Program-made: the position numbers and the translations under genes
The notes under the pieces: model-generated
Told to the model about the DNA's origin: nothing
Seen by the model: only the letters and a program-made list of their open reading frames with translations
Databases searched by the model: none
In this document: piece by piece, positions 14,749 through 24,637 of the stretch
Position numbering within the stretch: position 1 is the stretch's first letter
How the letters are laid out: each line of letters opens with the position of its first letter
Assembly: GCA_034435435.1 (NCBI GenBank)
Contig: DAOTXN010000143.1
Location: 1-62,995, forward strand
DNA from: DAOTXN01 sp034435435
GTDB taxonomy: Bacteria > Chloroflexota > Anaerolineae > S140-20
DNA: 62,995 nt
Reading direction: 5' to 3'

Positions 14749-15156
14749 ATGGCCGAACGACTTGTCATCGCTGCGATGCTCACCGTGTTGGGCGTCGGAT
14801 TGTACGTTTTGGGGCGGGAGATGCACCTGCGCCTCATCGTTCGCAACGGCCTGGGTTTCCCCGGTCTGGCCGGTTTTAGACTGGGCCGGCCGGCCCTGCT
14901 GTACTTTTCGACCGCCAACTGTGCGCCGTGCCAGACGGTGCTCAAGCCGGCGTTGCGACGGTTGGAAACAGAGTTGGGCGAGCGCTTCCAGGTGTTAGAA
15001 GTGGACGCCGAGGCGCAAACCGATGCCGTGCGCCACTGGAAGGTGCTCGCGGTACCGACCATTTTCGTGCTCGATCCGCAAGGCAGGCCGCGCCACGTGC
15101 ATTATGGCGTGGTGCGCCCGGAGGTGTTGCGGGCAGAGCTAGGGCGTTTTATCTGA
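14749..15156 (+). CDS. membrane-anchored thioredoxin-like protein
   Basis: A 135-residue protein with an N-terminal membrane helix (about 5-22) and a thioredoxin fold with active site CAPC (about residue 59, FSTANCAPCQ) and cis-Pro loop VPTIFV. It probably reduces disulfides or persulfides, and with DUF4395 it may supply reductant to the sulfur-carrier route. It is the last gene of the operon; its TGA is the start of a GACGAA repeat hairpin. Confidence 0.85.
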   Translation: MAERLVIAAMLTVLGVGLYVLGREMHLRLIVRNGLGFPGLAGFRLGRPALLYFSTANCAPCQTVLKPALRRLETELGERFQVLEVDAEAQTDAVRHWKVLAVPTIFVLDPQGRPRHVHYGVVRPEVLRAELGRFI

Positions 15157-15231
15157 CGAAAGACGAAGGACGAAGGACGAAATGCTGGTCACAGCGCGAG
15201 ACAATTCGTCCTCCGTCATTCGTCTTTCGTC
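15155..15231. repeat. GACGAAGG interspersed repeat, inverted pair
   Basis: A run of GACGAAAGACGAAGGACGAA units (15155-15182) is mirrored by TTCGTCCTCCGTCATTCGTC (15203-15231). It forms a long hairpin between the convergent thioredoxin and proC genes and probably acts as a terminator. The same family occurs at 28129-28182, at 29926-29946, and twice inside the gene at 59472-62495. Confidence 0.8.
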
Positions 15232-15236
15232 TGGAG

Positions 15237-16085
15237 TCACTCGCCGTTTTCCGGAAGTATTTCCCGCTGTTTGCCTCGTCCCAGCGCCACCGAACGTTGG
15301 TAGGCGGCCCAGACCGCCTTGGAGAGCACTGTGCGCAGGCCGCCCTTTTCCAGGTGATAGATCGCCTCGGCCGACGTGCCGCCCGGCGACGTGACTTGAT
15401 TGCGCAGCTCGGCCACGTGACGGTCGCTCTGGCGAGCAAAAGCCACCGCGCCCTGCATCGTCTGCATGACCAACTGGGTCGCCACGCGGCGCGAAAAGCC
15501 CAGGTGCACCCCGGCGTCGATCAGCGCCTCCATGAACAGGAACACGTAGGCCGGGCCGGTGCCGCTGAGGGCGGTCGCCATGTCCAGGTAGCTTTCGTCT
15601 TCGACGTACACCTCTTCGCCCAACGCGCCCAGAATCGCCTGGGCCTGCTCGTGGCACGGCCCGCACACCTGCGGCGTGGCCGTCCACACGGTGATGCCCT
15701 GGCCGATCTGGCCGGGTGTATTGGGCATGGCCCGCACAAAGGCGGCGTGAGCCGCGCCGTCGGACAGGGTACGCAGCGGCGCCCCTGCGACGATGGACAG
15801 CCCCACGTCTTGGCGGCGCAGATGCCCCCGCACTTGCGGGATGACCGTCTTGAGCATTTGCGGCTTGACCGCCAGGATCACAATTTGCCCCTCTTCGGCC
15901 GCCTGTTCGTTGTCGGTGGTCCAGCGCACACCGTAGCGGGCGGCCAACTGCTCGCCGCGCTCGGCTCGCGGCCCGGCGGCGATGATCTGTTCTGGCACCA
16001 CCAGATTTTGGTTCAGTAGCCCGGCAATCATCGCCTCGGCCATCATACCACTGCCGATGAAAGCCAATGTGGTGTCTTTAAGCAT
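15237..16085 (-). CDS. proC: pyrroline-5-carboxylate reductase
   Basis: A 282-residue enzyme for the last step of proline synthesis, reducing pyrroline-5-carboxylate with NAD(P)H. The Rossmann start FIGSGMMAEAMIAGLL, the NADP-binding AVKPQ, the MPNTPGQIGQG loop and the C-terminal signature SGTGPAYVFLFMEALIDAGV with TSPGGTSAEAIYHLE are all present. The length is normal. AGGAGG lies 11 bases before ATG 16085. It stands alone on the minus strand. Confidence 0.96.
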   Translation of the reverse strand: MLKDTTLAFIGSGMMAEAMIAGLLNQNLVVPEQIIAAGPRAERGEQLAARYGVRWTTDNEQAAEEGQIVILAVKPQMLKTVIPQVRGHLRRQDVGLSIVAGAPLRTLSDGAAHAAFVRAMPNTPGQIGQGITVWTATPQVCGPCHEQAQAILGALGEEVYVEDESYLDMATALSGTGPAYVFLFMEALIDAGVHLGFSRRVATQLVMQTMQGAVAFARQSDRHVAELRNQVTSPGGTSAEAIYHLEKGGLRTVLSKAVWAAYQRSVALGRGKQREILPENGE

Positions 16086-16182
16086 CGTGTCTTTCCTCCT
16101 GTTCCTCTGCTCTCACCGCGCGCAGTCGAATGGAGCCGCATGTGGAAATACTGGCTCCTTACTACTAGAAATTAGGCTTGGA

Positions 16183-16258
16183 CATGATTCACAGGATTTG
16201 CAAGATTAAAATCACTTTTTTGAACAGACAATCCTGTCAATCTTGTTCATCCTGTCAA
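16183..16258. repeat. ACAGGATT interspersed repeat, inverted pair
   Basis: CACAGGATTTGCAAGATT is mirrored by AATCTTGTTCATCCTGTC about 30 bases on. The same family lies at 27236-27305. It occupies much of the 354-base gap between proC and glgA; the remainder holds the glgA promoter and otherwise nothing I recognise. Confidence 0.75.
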
Positions 16259-16346
16259 ATTGTCATTTTCGGCGGTACCAATTGAAAAGCACTATACCGC
16301 GAAATGGCCGTGATTTCAAAGCGACGCCGGGATTTCCCAACCCCGG

Positions 16347-16374
16347 TTGACAGACCGGCCTGCCTGCCTATACT
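16347..16374 (+). promoter_or_regulatory. sigma-70 promoter of glgA
   Basis: -35 TTGACA (16347-16352), a 16-base spacer, -10 TATACT (16369-16374). It lies 66 bases before glgA. Confidence 0.75.
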
Positions 16375-16439
16375 CAGTGATCACGGAATCGCGCCCGGAC
16401 GACCAAGTCGTCACTACGAACGTGTGATCGGAGGTAAGC

Positions 16440-17897
16440 ATGCCCGAAGGCTTGAAAATCCTGTTCCTCAGCTCCGAAGCGGCCCCCTTTGCCAAAACCG
16501 GCGGCCTGGGCGACGTGGGCGGCTCGCTGCCCAAGGCTCTGCGCGCATTGGGCCACGACGTGCGCGTGGCGTTGCCGGCCTATCGGGCCGTCGAAGCGGC
16601 CTATCACAGCGGGCGCTATGCGTTGCAGGCGTTGCCGTTCCAATTGGATGTGCCCATGGGGGTCGGGCCGGTCCCGGCGGGCGTGTTTGAAGGCCGCTTG
16701 CCGGATTCCGAGACGCCGGTGTACTTTATTGCCGAGAAACACCTGTTCGACCGGCCCCAAATCTATGGCTATTGGGACGACGTGGGGCGGTTTTGCTTTT
16801 TCAGCCGGGCGGCGCTGGACTTGATCCCGGCGCTGGGCTGGCGGCCCGACATCGTCCACGGCAACGACTGGCAGACCGGTCCGGCCATCACCTGGCTGGC
16901 GACGGCGGGTCAGGCCGACGAGCGCTATCGGGGCATCCCGTCGCTGTTCACCATCCACAATCTGATGCACCAGGGGCACACCTACTGGGGTATTTTTGAC
17001 TATTTGAACGTCGTCACCCACGGGCTGATCGAAGAAGACCATGGGCGGGTCAATTTTATGGCGCGTGGGATATACCACGCCACACTCATCAACACCGTCA
17101 GCCCGACCTACGCCCGCGAAATCATGACGCCCGCCGGCGGCGCGGGGCTGGATGGGCTGTTGCGCTATCGCGCTTTCGACGTGCACGGCATCCTCAACGG
17201 GCTGGATTACACCGAGTGGAACCCCGCCGCCGACCCGCGCCTAGCGGCCAATTTCGACGCCGAGCGGCTGGAAGAACGCCTGGCGAACAAACGTGCGCTG
17301 CAAGCCCGGGCCGGCCTGCCCCAGCGCGACGATGTGCCGCTGGTGGCGATGGTCACGCGCCTGGACGCCCAAAAGGGGCTGGACATCACCGGGCACGTGA
17401 TCCATCTGCTGATGAACGCCGCCGCCGGCGAAGCGCAGATGGTCGTGCTGGGCAGCGGTCTGCCAGAGTACGAGGGGGCGCTGGCCCACCTGGCCGACTA
17501 TCACAAGGACAAGATGCGGGCCTGGTTGTTCTACGACGCCGACCTGGCCCCGCTCATTTACGCCGGGAGCGATATTTTCCTGATGCCATCGCTGTTCGAG
17601 CCGTGTGGGCTGGGGCAGCTCATCGCCATGCGCTACGGCAGTGTGCCAGTGGTGCGGGCCACGGGCGGCCTGGCCGACACGGTGCAGGACGGCGTGACCG
17701 GATTTGTGTTCGGTGATTATAGCAGCGCGGCTTTTTGGCACGCGCTGCAGCGGGCCATCTATATCTATAACGTGGACAAAGCAAGCTGGGGGGCGATCCA
17801 ACGCGCAGGGATGAGCGCCAATTATTCGTGGGGCCGCTCGGCGCTGGGTTACCAGCAGCTTTACGAGTGGGCCATCGCGCGCATGCGAGGGTGGTAA
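16440..17897 (+). CDS. glgA: glycogen (starch) synthase
   Basis: A 485-residue GT5 enzyme that extends alpha-1,4-glucan from ADP-glucose. The N-terminal nucleotide-sugar motif KTGGLGDVGGSLPKAL (residues 20-35), DIVHGNDWQTG, the C-terminal KxGL variant DAQKGLD, and EPCGLGQLIAMRYGSVPVVRATGGL are all clear. The length is typical. A GGAGG site lies just before ATG 16440. No other glycogen genes are adjacent. Confidence 0.96.
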   Translation: MPEGLKILFLSSEAAPFAKTGGLGDVGGSLPKALRALGHDVRVALPAYRAVEAAYHSGRYALQALPFQLDVPMGVGPVPAGVFEGRLPDSETPVYFIAEKHLFDRPQIYGYWDDVGRFCFFSRAALDLIPALGWRPDIVHGNDWQTGPAITWLATAGQADERYRGIPSLFTIHNLMHQGHTYWGIFDYLNVVTHGLIEEDHGRVNFMARGIYHATLINTVSPTYAREIMTPAGGAGLDGLLRYRAFDVHGILNGLDYTEWNPAADPRLAANFDAERLEERLANKRALQARAGLPQRDDVPLVAMVTRLDAQKGLDITGHVIHLLMNAAAGEAQMVVLGSGLPEYEGALAHLADYHKDKMRAWLFYDADLAPLIYAGSDIFLMPSLFEPCGLGQLIAMRYGSVPVVRATGGLADTVQDGVTGFVFGDYSSAAFWHALQRAIYIYNVDKASWGAIQRAGMSANYSWGRSALGYQQLYEWAIARMRGW

Positions 17898-17921
17898 CGT
17901 GCGACGCACGTGTCGCACGTT
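17896..17921 (+). terminator. hairpin at glgA stop
   Basis: AACGTGCGAC pairs with GTCGCACGTT around GCACGT, beginning in the glgA stop codon. Only a short T-rich stretch follows, so the termination strength is uncertain. Confidence 0.6.
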
Positions 17922-17935
17922 AATCAACCTTTAAC

Positions 17936-17968
17936 TTTACGCTGAGGGTTTTTGTGGTAGAATACCAC
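17936..17968 (+). promoter_or_regulatory. promoter of the ccm operon with dyad over the -10
   Basis: -10 TAGAAT (17958-17963) has a weak -35 TTTACG 16 bases upstream. GTGGTA (17954-17959) and TACCAC (17963-17968) form a perfect inverted repeat over the -10, a plausible repressor site. Confidence 0.45.
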
Positions 17969-18014
17969 CAGCACGCTCACATTTCACAATCAATTCAATG
18001 GGTAGGAGCAAGTT

Positions 18015-18482
18015 ATGACAGAAGCAGTGTTGGAAGGAACGCAGACCCACAATACATCACGGACCAAGTTTCTGGTCGGCGGGTTGATTATCCTGGTAGC
18101 AGTGGGGTACTTGATTGTTAGTAGCTTTGGCAGTTCGGCTCAATACTTTCTCACCGTCGCCGAGCTGCGCGGCAAAGGGGCCAGCATCGTCGGCGACGAC
18201 GTGCGCATTTCGGGCATCGTCGTCGGCGACAGTATCATGTATGACTCACAAACACTGCGCCTCGAGTTTAGCGTCGTTGATAATCTGGAGGATCAGAGCA
18301 ATCCTCTGCACGTGATCTATTACGGCCCCAAGCCCGATCTGATGCAGCACGAGGCCCAGGCCATTATCGAGGGTGTGTGGAATCAGGACGGCGCGTTTTA
18401 CGCTCACGACCGGGCCGATAGCTTACTTCTCAAGTGTCCCACGCGCTACGAAGAAGAATTCCCCGAGCAAGCTGAGGGTTAA
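18015..18482 (+). CDS. ccmE: cytochrome c maturation haem chaperone CcmE, Cys type
   Basis: A 155-residue protein with one N-terminal membrane anchor (about 19-40) and an OB-fold domain that carries haem for cytochrome c assembly. The usual haem-binding His motif is replaced by LLLKCPTRYEEE, the CxxxY variant known from sulfate reducers and some archaea, in which Cys binds haem. ATG 18015 has AGGAG upstream. It is the first gene of the cytochrome c maturation operon. Confidence 0.92.
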   Translation: MTEAVLEGTQTHNTSRTKFLVGGLIILVAVGYLIVSSFGSSAQYFLTVAELRGKGASIVGDDVRISGIVVGDSIMYDSQTLRLEFSVVDNLEDQSNPLHVIYYGPKPDLMQHEAQAIIEGVWNQDGAFYAHDRADSLLLKCPTRYEEEFPEQAEG

Positions 18483-18490
18483 TTTTGAGG

Positions 18491-18557
18491 ACGCGGATGA
18501 ACACAGAAAAACACAGATCAAAGAAAATCTGTGTTTTTCTGTGTCTATCTGTGTCCC
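18491..18557. repeat. ACACAGA interspersed repeat, inverted pair
   Basis: GAACACAGAAAAACACAGAT is mirrored by ATCTGTGTTTTTCTGTGT, filling the ccmE-ccmF gap and leaving no good ribosome site for ccmF. Confidence 0.75.
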
Positions 18558-18574
18558 AGCAATGAGTGGATGAA

Positions 18575-20572
<1,998 letters not shown>

Positions 20573-20974
20573 ATGATACGTGAAACGAATTGCAGATTAA
20601 CGGAATTACCGCAGCAAGTGCAAGAGGCTCTGGAGGACTTGCAGGACCGGCTGCTGATGCTGTTTCCCGGTCAGATTAGCCAACTCTTACTATACGGCTC
20701 ATACTCTCGAGGCGAAGCAACGCCCGAGTCTGACATTGACGTGATGGTCGTCGTGGGCTGGGAGGATCCTAAGCATCCTCACAGTCTTTACCTGGGCGGG
20801 GCGAGTGACCCGCGCTGGCGTAAGATCATCGACACCGCAATAGACGTGATGATCGATCACGGTCCCTATATTTCAGTGTTGGTGGTTGGGGAAAACGTGT
20901 TCAACAGCAAATTGCCTGTGGCGCAGGCCGCCAAAGAGGAAGGGCAAGTCTTGTGGATGAGACGGCCGATTTGA
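20573..20974 (+). CDS. orphan MNT-type nucleotidyltransferase
   Basis: A 133-residue minimal nucleotidyltransferase with the motif LLYGSYSRGEATPESDIDVMVVV (G-S-x9-D-x-D core). Such proteins are usually antitoxins of HEPN toxins, which they modify by AMP transfer. No HEPN gene is adjacent. Its ATG follows the ccmF TAA directly and its 3' end nearly touches ccmH, so it is an insertion within the cytochrome maturation operon. It is either a stranded TA half or a captured enzyme. Confidence 0.8.
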   Translation: MIRETNCRLTELPQQVQEALEDLQDRLLMLFPGQISQLLLYGSYSRGEATPESDIDVMVVVGWEDPKHPHSLYLGGASDPRWRKIIDTAIDVMIDHGPYISVLVVGENVFNSKLPVAQAAKEEGQVLWMRRPI

Positions 20975-21003
20975 GCAGCCCACAAACTCGGAGAAATAGA
21001 CGG

Positions 21004-21705
21004 ATGGCCCCTTTCCAGAAGACAAACCTGCTCTGGCTATTGTTGCTTCTTTCGTTATTAGGACCTGTCGGCGCGGTTTACGCCCAAGACCCCACCCGCG
21101 AGGTGAGCGACGACGACGTGAACCGCGTGGCGCGGGAGTTGTATTGCCCCATCTGTGACAACGAAACTCTTGACGTGTGCAAGACGCAGGCATGTGAAGA
21201 CTGGCGACAGCTCATCCGCGAAAAGCTGGCGGCGGGTCAGACCGATCAGCAAATCATGGACTATTTTGTCGATCTTTACGGCGAACAAGCTCGGAAAGTG
21301 ATAACCGACGACGACGTGAACCGGGTGGCGCGCGAGCTATATTGCCCCATCTGCGAAAACACGCCGCTAGACGTGTGCGAAACGCAGGCCTGTGAGGATT
21401 GGCGCGAGGAAATCCGCGCCAAACTGGCAGCAGGCCAGACCGCGCAGCAGATCATCAACTATTTTGCCGGCATTTACGGTGAGCGGGCGCGGGCCACTCC
21501 CACCACCCAGGGCTTTAGCAAATGGGTGTGGATCATCCCGATCGCCGGAGCGGCGCTCTTTGGAGTTTATTTTGTGCGGCTGTTGTTGCGCTGGCGCGCC
21601 AGGGCAGCCGAATTGGAAACCCCAACAGCGGCGTCTCAAGGACTAGACCAGGCCGCCTACGAATATATCGCCCAACTGGAGCAAGACATCCGTGAGTCAG
21701 CCTGA
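21004..21705 (+). CDS. ccmH: CcmH with tandemly duplicated domain
   Basis: A 233-residue protein with a signal/anchor segment, two nearly identical 66-residue CcmH domains, a membrane helix and a short cytoplasmic tail. Each domain has the pattern DDDVNRVARELYCPIC, then LDV-C-x-TQAC-EDWR, and an AAGQT-QQI helix. CcmH keeps apocytochrome thiols reduced for haem ligation; normally one domain is present. The DNA period is 198 bases (first unit from 21109, second from 21307). The start is ATG 21004, which gives a proper signal sequence. It overlaps the next gene by 14 bases. Confidence 0.9.
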   Translation: MAPFQKTNLLWLLLLLSLLGPVGAVYAQDPTREVSDDDVNRVARELYCPICDNETLDVCKTQACEDWRQLIREKLAAGQTDQQIMDYFVDLYGEQARKVITDDDVNRVARELYCPICENTPLDVCETQACEDWREEIRAKLAAGQTAQQIINYFAGIYGERARATPTTQGFSKWVWIIPIAGAALFGVYFVRLLLRWRARAAELETPTAASQGLDQAAYEYIAQLEQDIRESA

Positions 21706-22285
21706 CCCATCTACCAACTTGCCAATTTCCCGTCCCACCCACCTCTCCACCAGGCTCCTCATCTGGGGCATTATCCTCGTCGTGTTGGCGTTTCTAGGCT
21801 GGGGGCTGATCAAACGCGGCGAAACCCGCCCCCAGGTCGGCAGCGACGCGCCCGGTTTTACGCTGCCCCTGTTCGACGGCTACTACAACGAGTTCACCGA
21901 TGGCCGTGTGACGCTTTCTGACCTGCGCGGGCGGGTCGTGGTGCTCAACTTTTGGGCCTCGTGGTGCGTCGAATGTCGTGTAGAAGCCCGCGACCTGGAA
22001 GAAACCTGGCAAGCCTATCGCGACCGGGGCGTCGTGTTTGTCGGCATCGACTATGACGATACCGAGGTCAAAGCCCGCACCTACCTGGAAGAGTTTGGCA
22101 TCACTTACCCCAACGGCCTGGACGGGCGCGGGCTGATCACCGAGGGCAAATATCACATCACCGGCGTGCCAGAGACCTTTATCGTGGACCCGCAGGGCAA
22201 GATCGCCCTGGTCAAAATCGGACCGTTCCGCGCTGGCGAGCTGCGCCAGGAGCTAGACCGATTACTTCAGACACCCGGTTTTTAA
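21692..22285 (+). CDS. TlpA/CcmG-like membrane thioredoxin
   Basis: A 197-residue protein with an N-terminal membrane helix (about 20-40) and a TlpA-type thioredoxin domain with active site FWASWCVECR and cis-Pro loop GVPETFIVDP. It would reduce apocytochrome or CcmH cysteines outside the cytoplasm (CcmG role). The start is GTG 21692, overlapping ccmH. Residues 5-18 (PSTNLPISRPTHLS) derive from a CTACCAAxTT interspersed repeat. Confidence 0.88.
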   Translation: MSQPDPSTNLPISRPTHLSTRLLIWGIILVVLAFLGWGLIKRGETRPQVGSDAPGFTLPLFDGYYNEFTDGRVTLSDLRGRVVVLNFWASWCVECRVEARDLEETWQAYRDRGVVFVGIDYDDTEVKARTYLEEFGITYPNGLDGRGLITEGKYHITGVPETFIVDPQGKIALVKIGPFRAGELRQELDRLLQTPGF

Positions 22286-22297
22286 GCGCGCTCAGGA

Positions 22298-22385
22298 ATC
22301 AGCCGCCAGTATGAGCTCGGTCGAACGCTTGAGTTGGAGACTGATGGCTGAAAGCTGATCGCTGATTGCTTGCTCGACGAGGAGC
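22298..22385. repeat. GCTGATxGCTGA interspersed repeat
   Basis: The gap after the CcmG-like gene holds GATGGCTGAAAGCTGATCGC-type units and a CAGCCGCCAG stretch. A related run lies within the thioesterase gene at 32590-32632. Confidence 0.5.
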
Positions 22386-22388
22386 ACA

Positions 22389-22865
22389 ATGAACAGTGGA
22401 GCTATTCTGGTTGGAGTTGCCATGTTGGTGCTGGTCGGCGTCTATGTGACCCGACCTTTGTTCGAAAAGACATCCTGGAAGGGTAACAGTCAATCCTTCA
22501 GCCCCCGTGCGCAGTTGAGCGCCCGCCGTGACGCTATTTATGCCCTCATCCGCGAGTTGGATGCCGATTTCCAGACCGGCAAAGTCAACGAACACGACTA
22601 TCAAGCCCAACGCAAGCGCTACGTGGCCCAAGGGGTGGCCTTGTTGCAAGAACTGGACGCGCAGCCCGATGCCATCTCACTCGACCGGCCCGCCACGTTA
22701 GACGACGAAATCGAGGCCGCAGTGCTGGCCCTGCGCCAGAAATCAGGTCTCGACAAGCAACCAGATTCCTCTCGCTTTTGCACTCAATGCGGGCGACCCG
22801 CCGACCCCGAGGACAAATTCTGCGGTCGCTGCGGCGCGGCGCTCAAAGAGGCAACGGCGCAATGA
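22389..22865 (+). CDS. CcmI-like membrane protein with zinc ribbon
   Basis: A 158-residue protein with one N-terminal helix, a helical hairpin (RDAIYALIRELDADFQTGKV, then DYQAQRKRY) as in the cytoplasmic part of CcmI/CycH, and a C-terminal zinc ribbon (CTQCGRPADPEDKFCGRCG). CcmI holds apocytochrome near CcmF/H in other bacteria, but the TPR domain is missing here. It overlaps the following cytochrome gene by four bases (ATGA). Confidence 0.7.
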   Translation: MNSGAILVGVAMLVLVGVYVTRPLFEKTSWKGNSQSFSPRAQLSARRDAIYALIRELDADFQTGKVNEHDYQAQRKRYVAQGVALLQELDAQPDAISLDRPATLDDEIEAAVLALRQKSGLDKQPDSSRFCTQCGRPADPEDKFCGRCGAALKEATAQ

Positions 22866-24637
22866 AAAAGGCCCTCCTCGCGCTCATTATCCTGCTCGCT
22901 CTTTTGTCCCAATCGGCGGTCGCCCAGGACGGCGCGCAAGGCCCCAGCACACCGCCCGCGCCGCAAGTTGTCGCTTCTACTTATGAGGCGCGCTGCTCCA
23001 CGTGCCACGGCCCCACCGGCCAGGGCGACGGCGCACGCGCCGTGCAAGCCAGCCTGGCCATGCCCGACCTGACCGACCCGGCGCTGTGGCGCGAGACGAC
23101 GCCCGCCCGCTGGTTCGACATTATCAGCAACGGCGTGCAGGATAAGGCCATGCCCCCCTTTGGCGAGGCCAGCAGCAACCCGTTGCGCCAGATTGACCGT
23201 TGGAATTTGGTCTTTTACCTGTACACGCTGTTTACATCGCCAGGACAGATCGAGATGGGCCGGGCGCTGTATGAACAGAATTGCGCCGAGTGCCACAGCA
23301 CCGATGGCGTGGGATTGGACGATGCGCCTGGCTTTACCGATCTGGCCGCCATGGCCAACGTCAGCCAGGCCGACCTGTACGCCGCCATCGCCGACGCCAA
23401 CATCGAGGGCCACGACGTTGAATTGGCCGAGGTGGAAATCTGGGCGCTGGCCGATTACGTGCGCACCTTTAGTTACAACTATACACCACCCGTCACTTCC
23501 GAAGCGCCTGCAGCTCCTGCTACACGCAGCCCTTTCACCGGCGGCGTGGGCGTCATTAGCGGCCAAGTGCGCAACGGCACAGCCGGCGCCGCGCCGCCCG
23601 CAGGGATAGAGGTGCGACTACGCGCCTTTGACATGGACGCCACGTTCGTAGACGCCATCACCACCACTACCAGCGCCGATGGCTCGTTCCGCTTTGAGGG
23701 CATTGACCCTACCGCGCCGGTCCAGCTCGAGCCGACGGCCACCTACTACGGCGTGACCTACGTGGGCGATCTGGAGGAAGCGATTCAACTCTCGCCTGAA
23801 CAACCCACCGGCGAGGTAGACATTACGGTCTATGAGACCACCGAAGACGATAGCGCCGTGCGCATCGAGCGCCTGCACATCGTGATGGATTTTGCATCGG
23901 GGCAGATGCAGGTGGCCGAGCTTTACATTTTGTCCAACGCGGGCGACCGGGCCTACGTGGGCACACTGGAACAAGGCACGATTCGGTTGAGCGTACCCTC
24001 TGATGCTCTCAGCTTCCAGCCAGGGGGCGACCCCAATCGCTATCGCACGCTGGCGGACGGCATCGCCGACACGATCCCGGTGCCGCCGGGCGTGAGCACG
24101 GCCGAGTCCGTGCTGGTGTATAATTTAGCCTACGACGACGGGCTGGAACTGACCCGCCCCTTACCCTACGCCGCCAAAATCGTCAACGTCTTTGTGCCCG
24201 ACGTGGGGGTCCAAGTCAGCGGGGAGGGCATTCGTGATGGCGGGCCATTCAACGCCCAGGGTACGCTGCTCAACACCTATCTGGCCGACGACCTGGCGGC
24301 CGGCAGCCAGTTGACCATCAAGCTATCCGGCGAGCCAGAGTTGACCACCGCCAGTGTGTCCTCGCCGCACGAGGCGAACAAAGGCCCGGACAACACCCAA
24401 AGCATGGCTATCGGCTTGATCGTGCTGGCCGGCGCGGTTGCCGTGGGCTTTTTATACTGGCGGGGCTATCTGCAGCTCGGCGCGAGATCGGCAGCCCCAT
24501 CAGGACAGACCGCGCTGCTGCAAGCCATCGCCGACCTGGACGACGAGTACGCAGCGGGGAGATTGAAGAAAAAGCCCTATCAGGCCGAACGGGCGCGGTT
24601 AAAGGCCGCGCTGATGGAATTGATGAAAAAAGAATGA
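22862..24637 (+). CDS. dihaem cytochrome c with Ig-like domain and C-terminal anchor
   Basis: A 591-residue exported protein. After a signal peptide (1-21) come two class I cytochrome domains with haem motifs CSTCH (45-49) and CAECH (141-145), each with a candidate axial Met region (KAMPPFG in the first). A carboxypeptidase-regulatory/Ig-like domain (about 235-340), a further beta-rich domain, one membrane helix (about 518-540) and a cytoplasmic hairpin (LLQAIADLDDEYAAGRLKKK) follow. The hairpin resembles that of the preceding CcmI-like protein. It is a likely electron carrier matured by this very operon. Confidence 0.82.
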   Translation: MKKALLALIILLALLSQSAVAQDGAQGPSTPPAPQVVASTYEARCSTCHGPTGQGDGARAVQASLAMPDLTDPALWRETTPARWFDIISNGVQDKAMPPFGEASSNPLRQIDRWNLVFYLYTLFTSPGQIEMGRALYEQNCAECHSTDGVGLDDAPGFTDLAAMANVSQADLYAAIADANIEGHDVELAEVEIWALADYVRTFSYNYTPPVTSEAPAAPATRSPFTGGVGVISGQVRNGTAGAAPPAGIEVRLRAFDMDATFVDAITTTTSADGSFRFEGIDPTAPVQLEPTATYYGVTYVGDLEEAIQLSPEQPTGEVDITVYETTEDDSAVRIERLHIVMDFASGQMQVAELYILSNAGDRAYVGTLEQGTIRLSVPSDALSFQPGGDPNRYRTLADGIADTIPVPPGVSTAESVLVYNLAYDDGLELTRPLPYAAKIVNVFVPDVGVQVSGEGIRDGGPFNAQGTLLNTYLADDLAAGSQLTIKLSGEPELTTASVSSPHEANKGPDNTQSMAIGLIVLAGAVAVGFLYWRGYLQLGARSAAPSGQTALLQAIADLDDEYAAGRLKKKPYQAERARLKAALMELMKKE

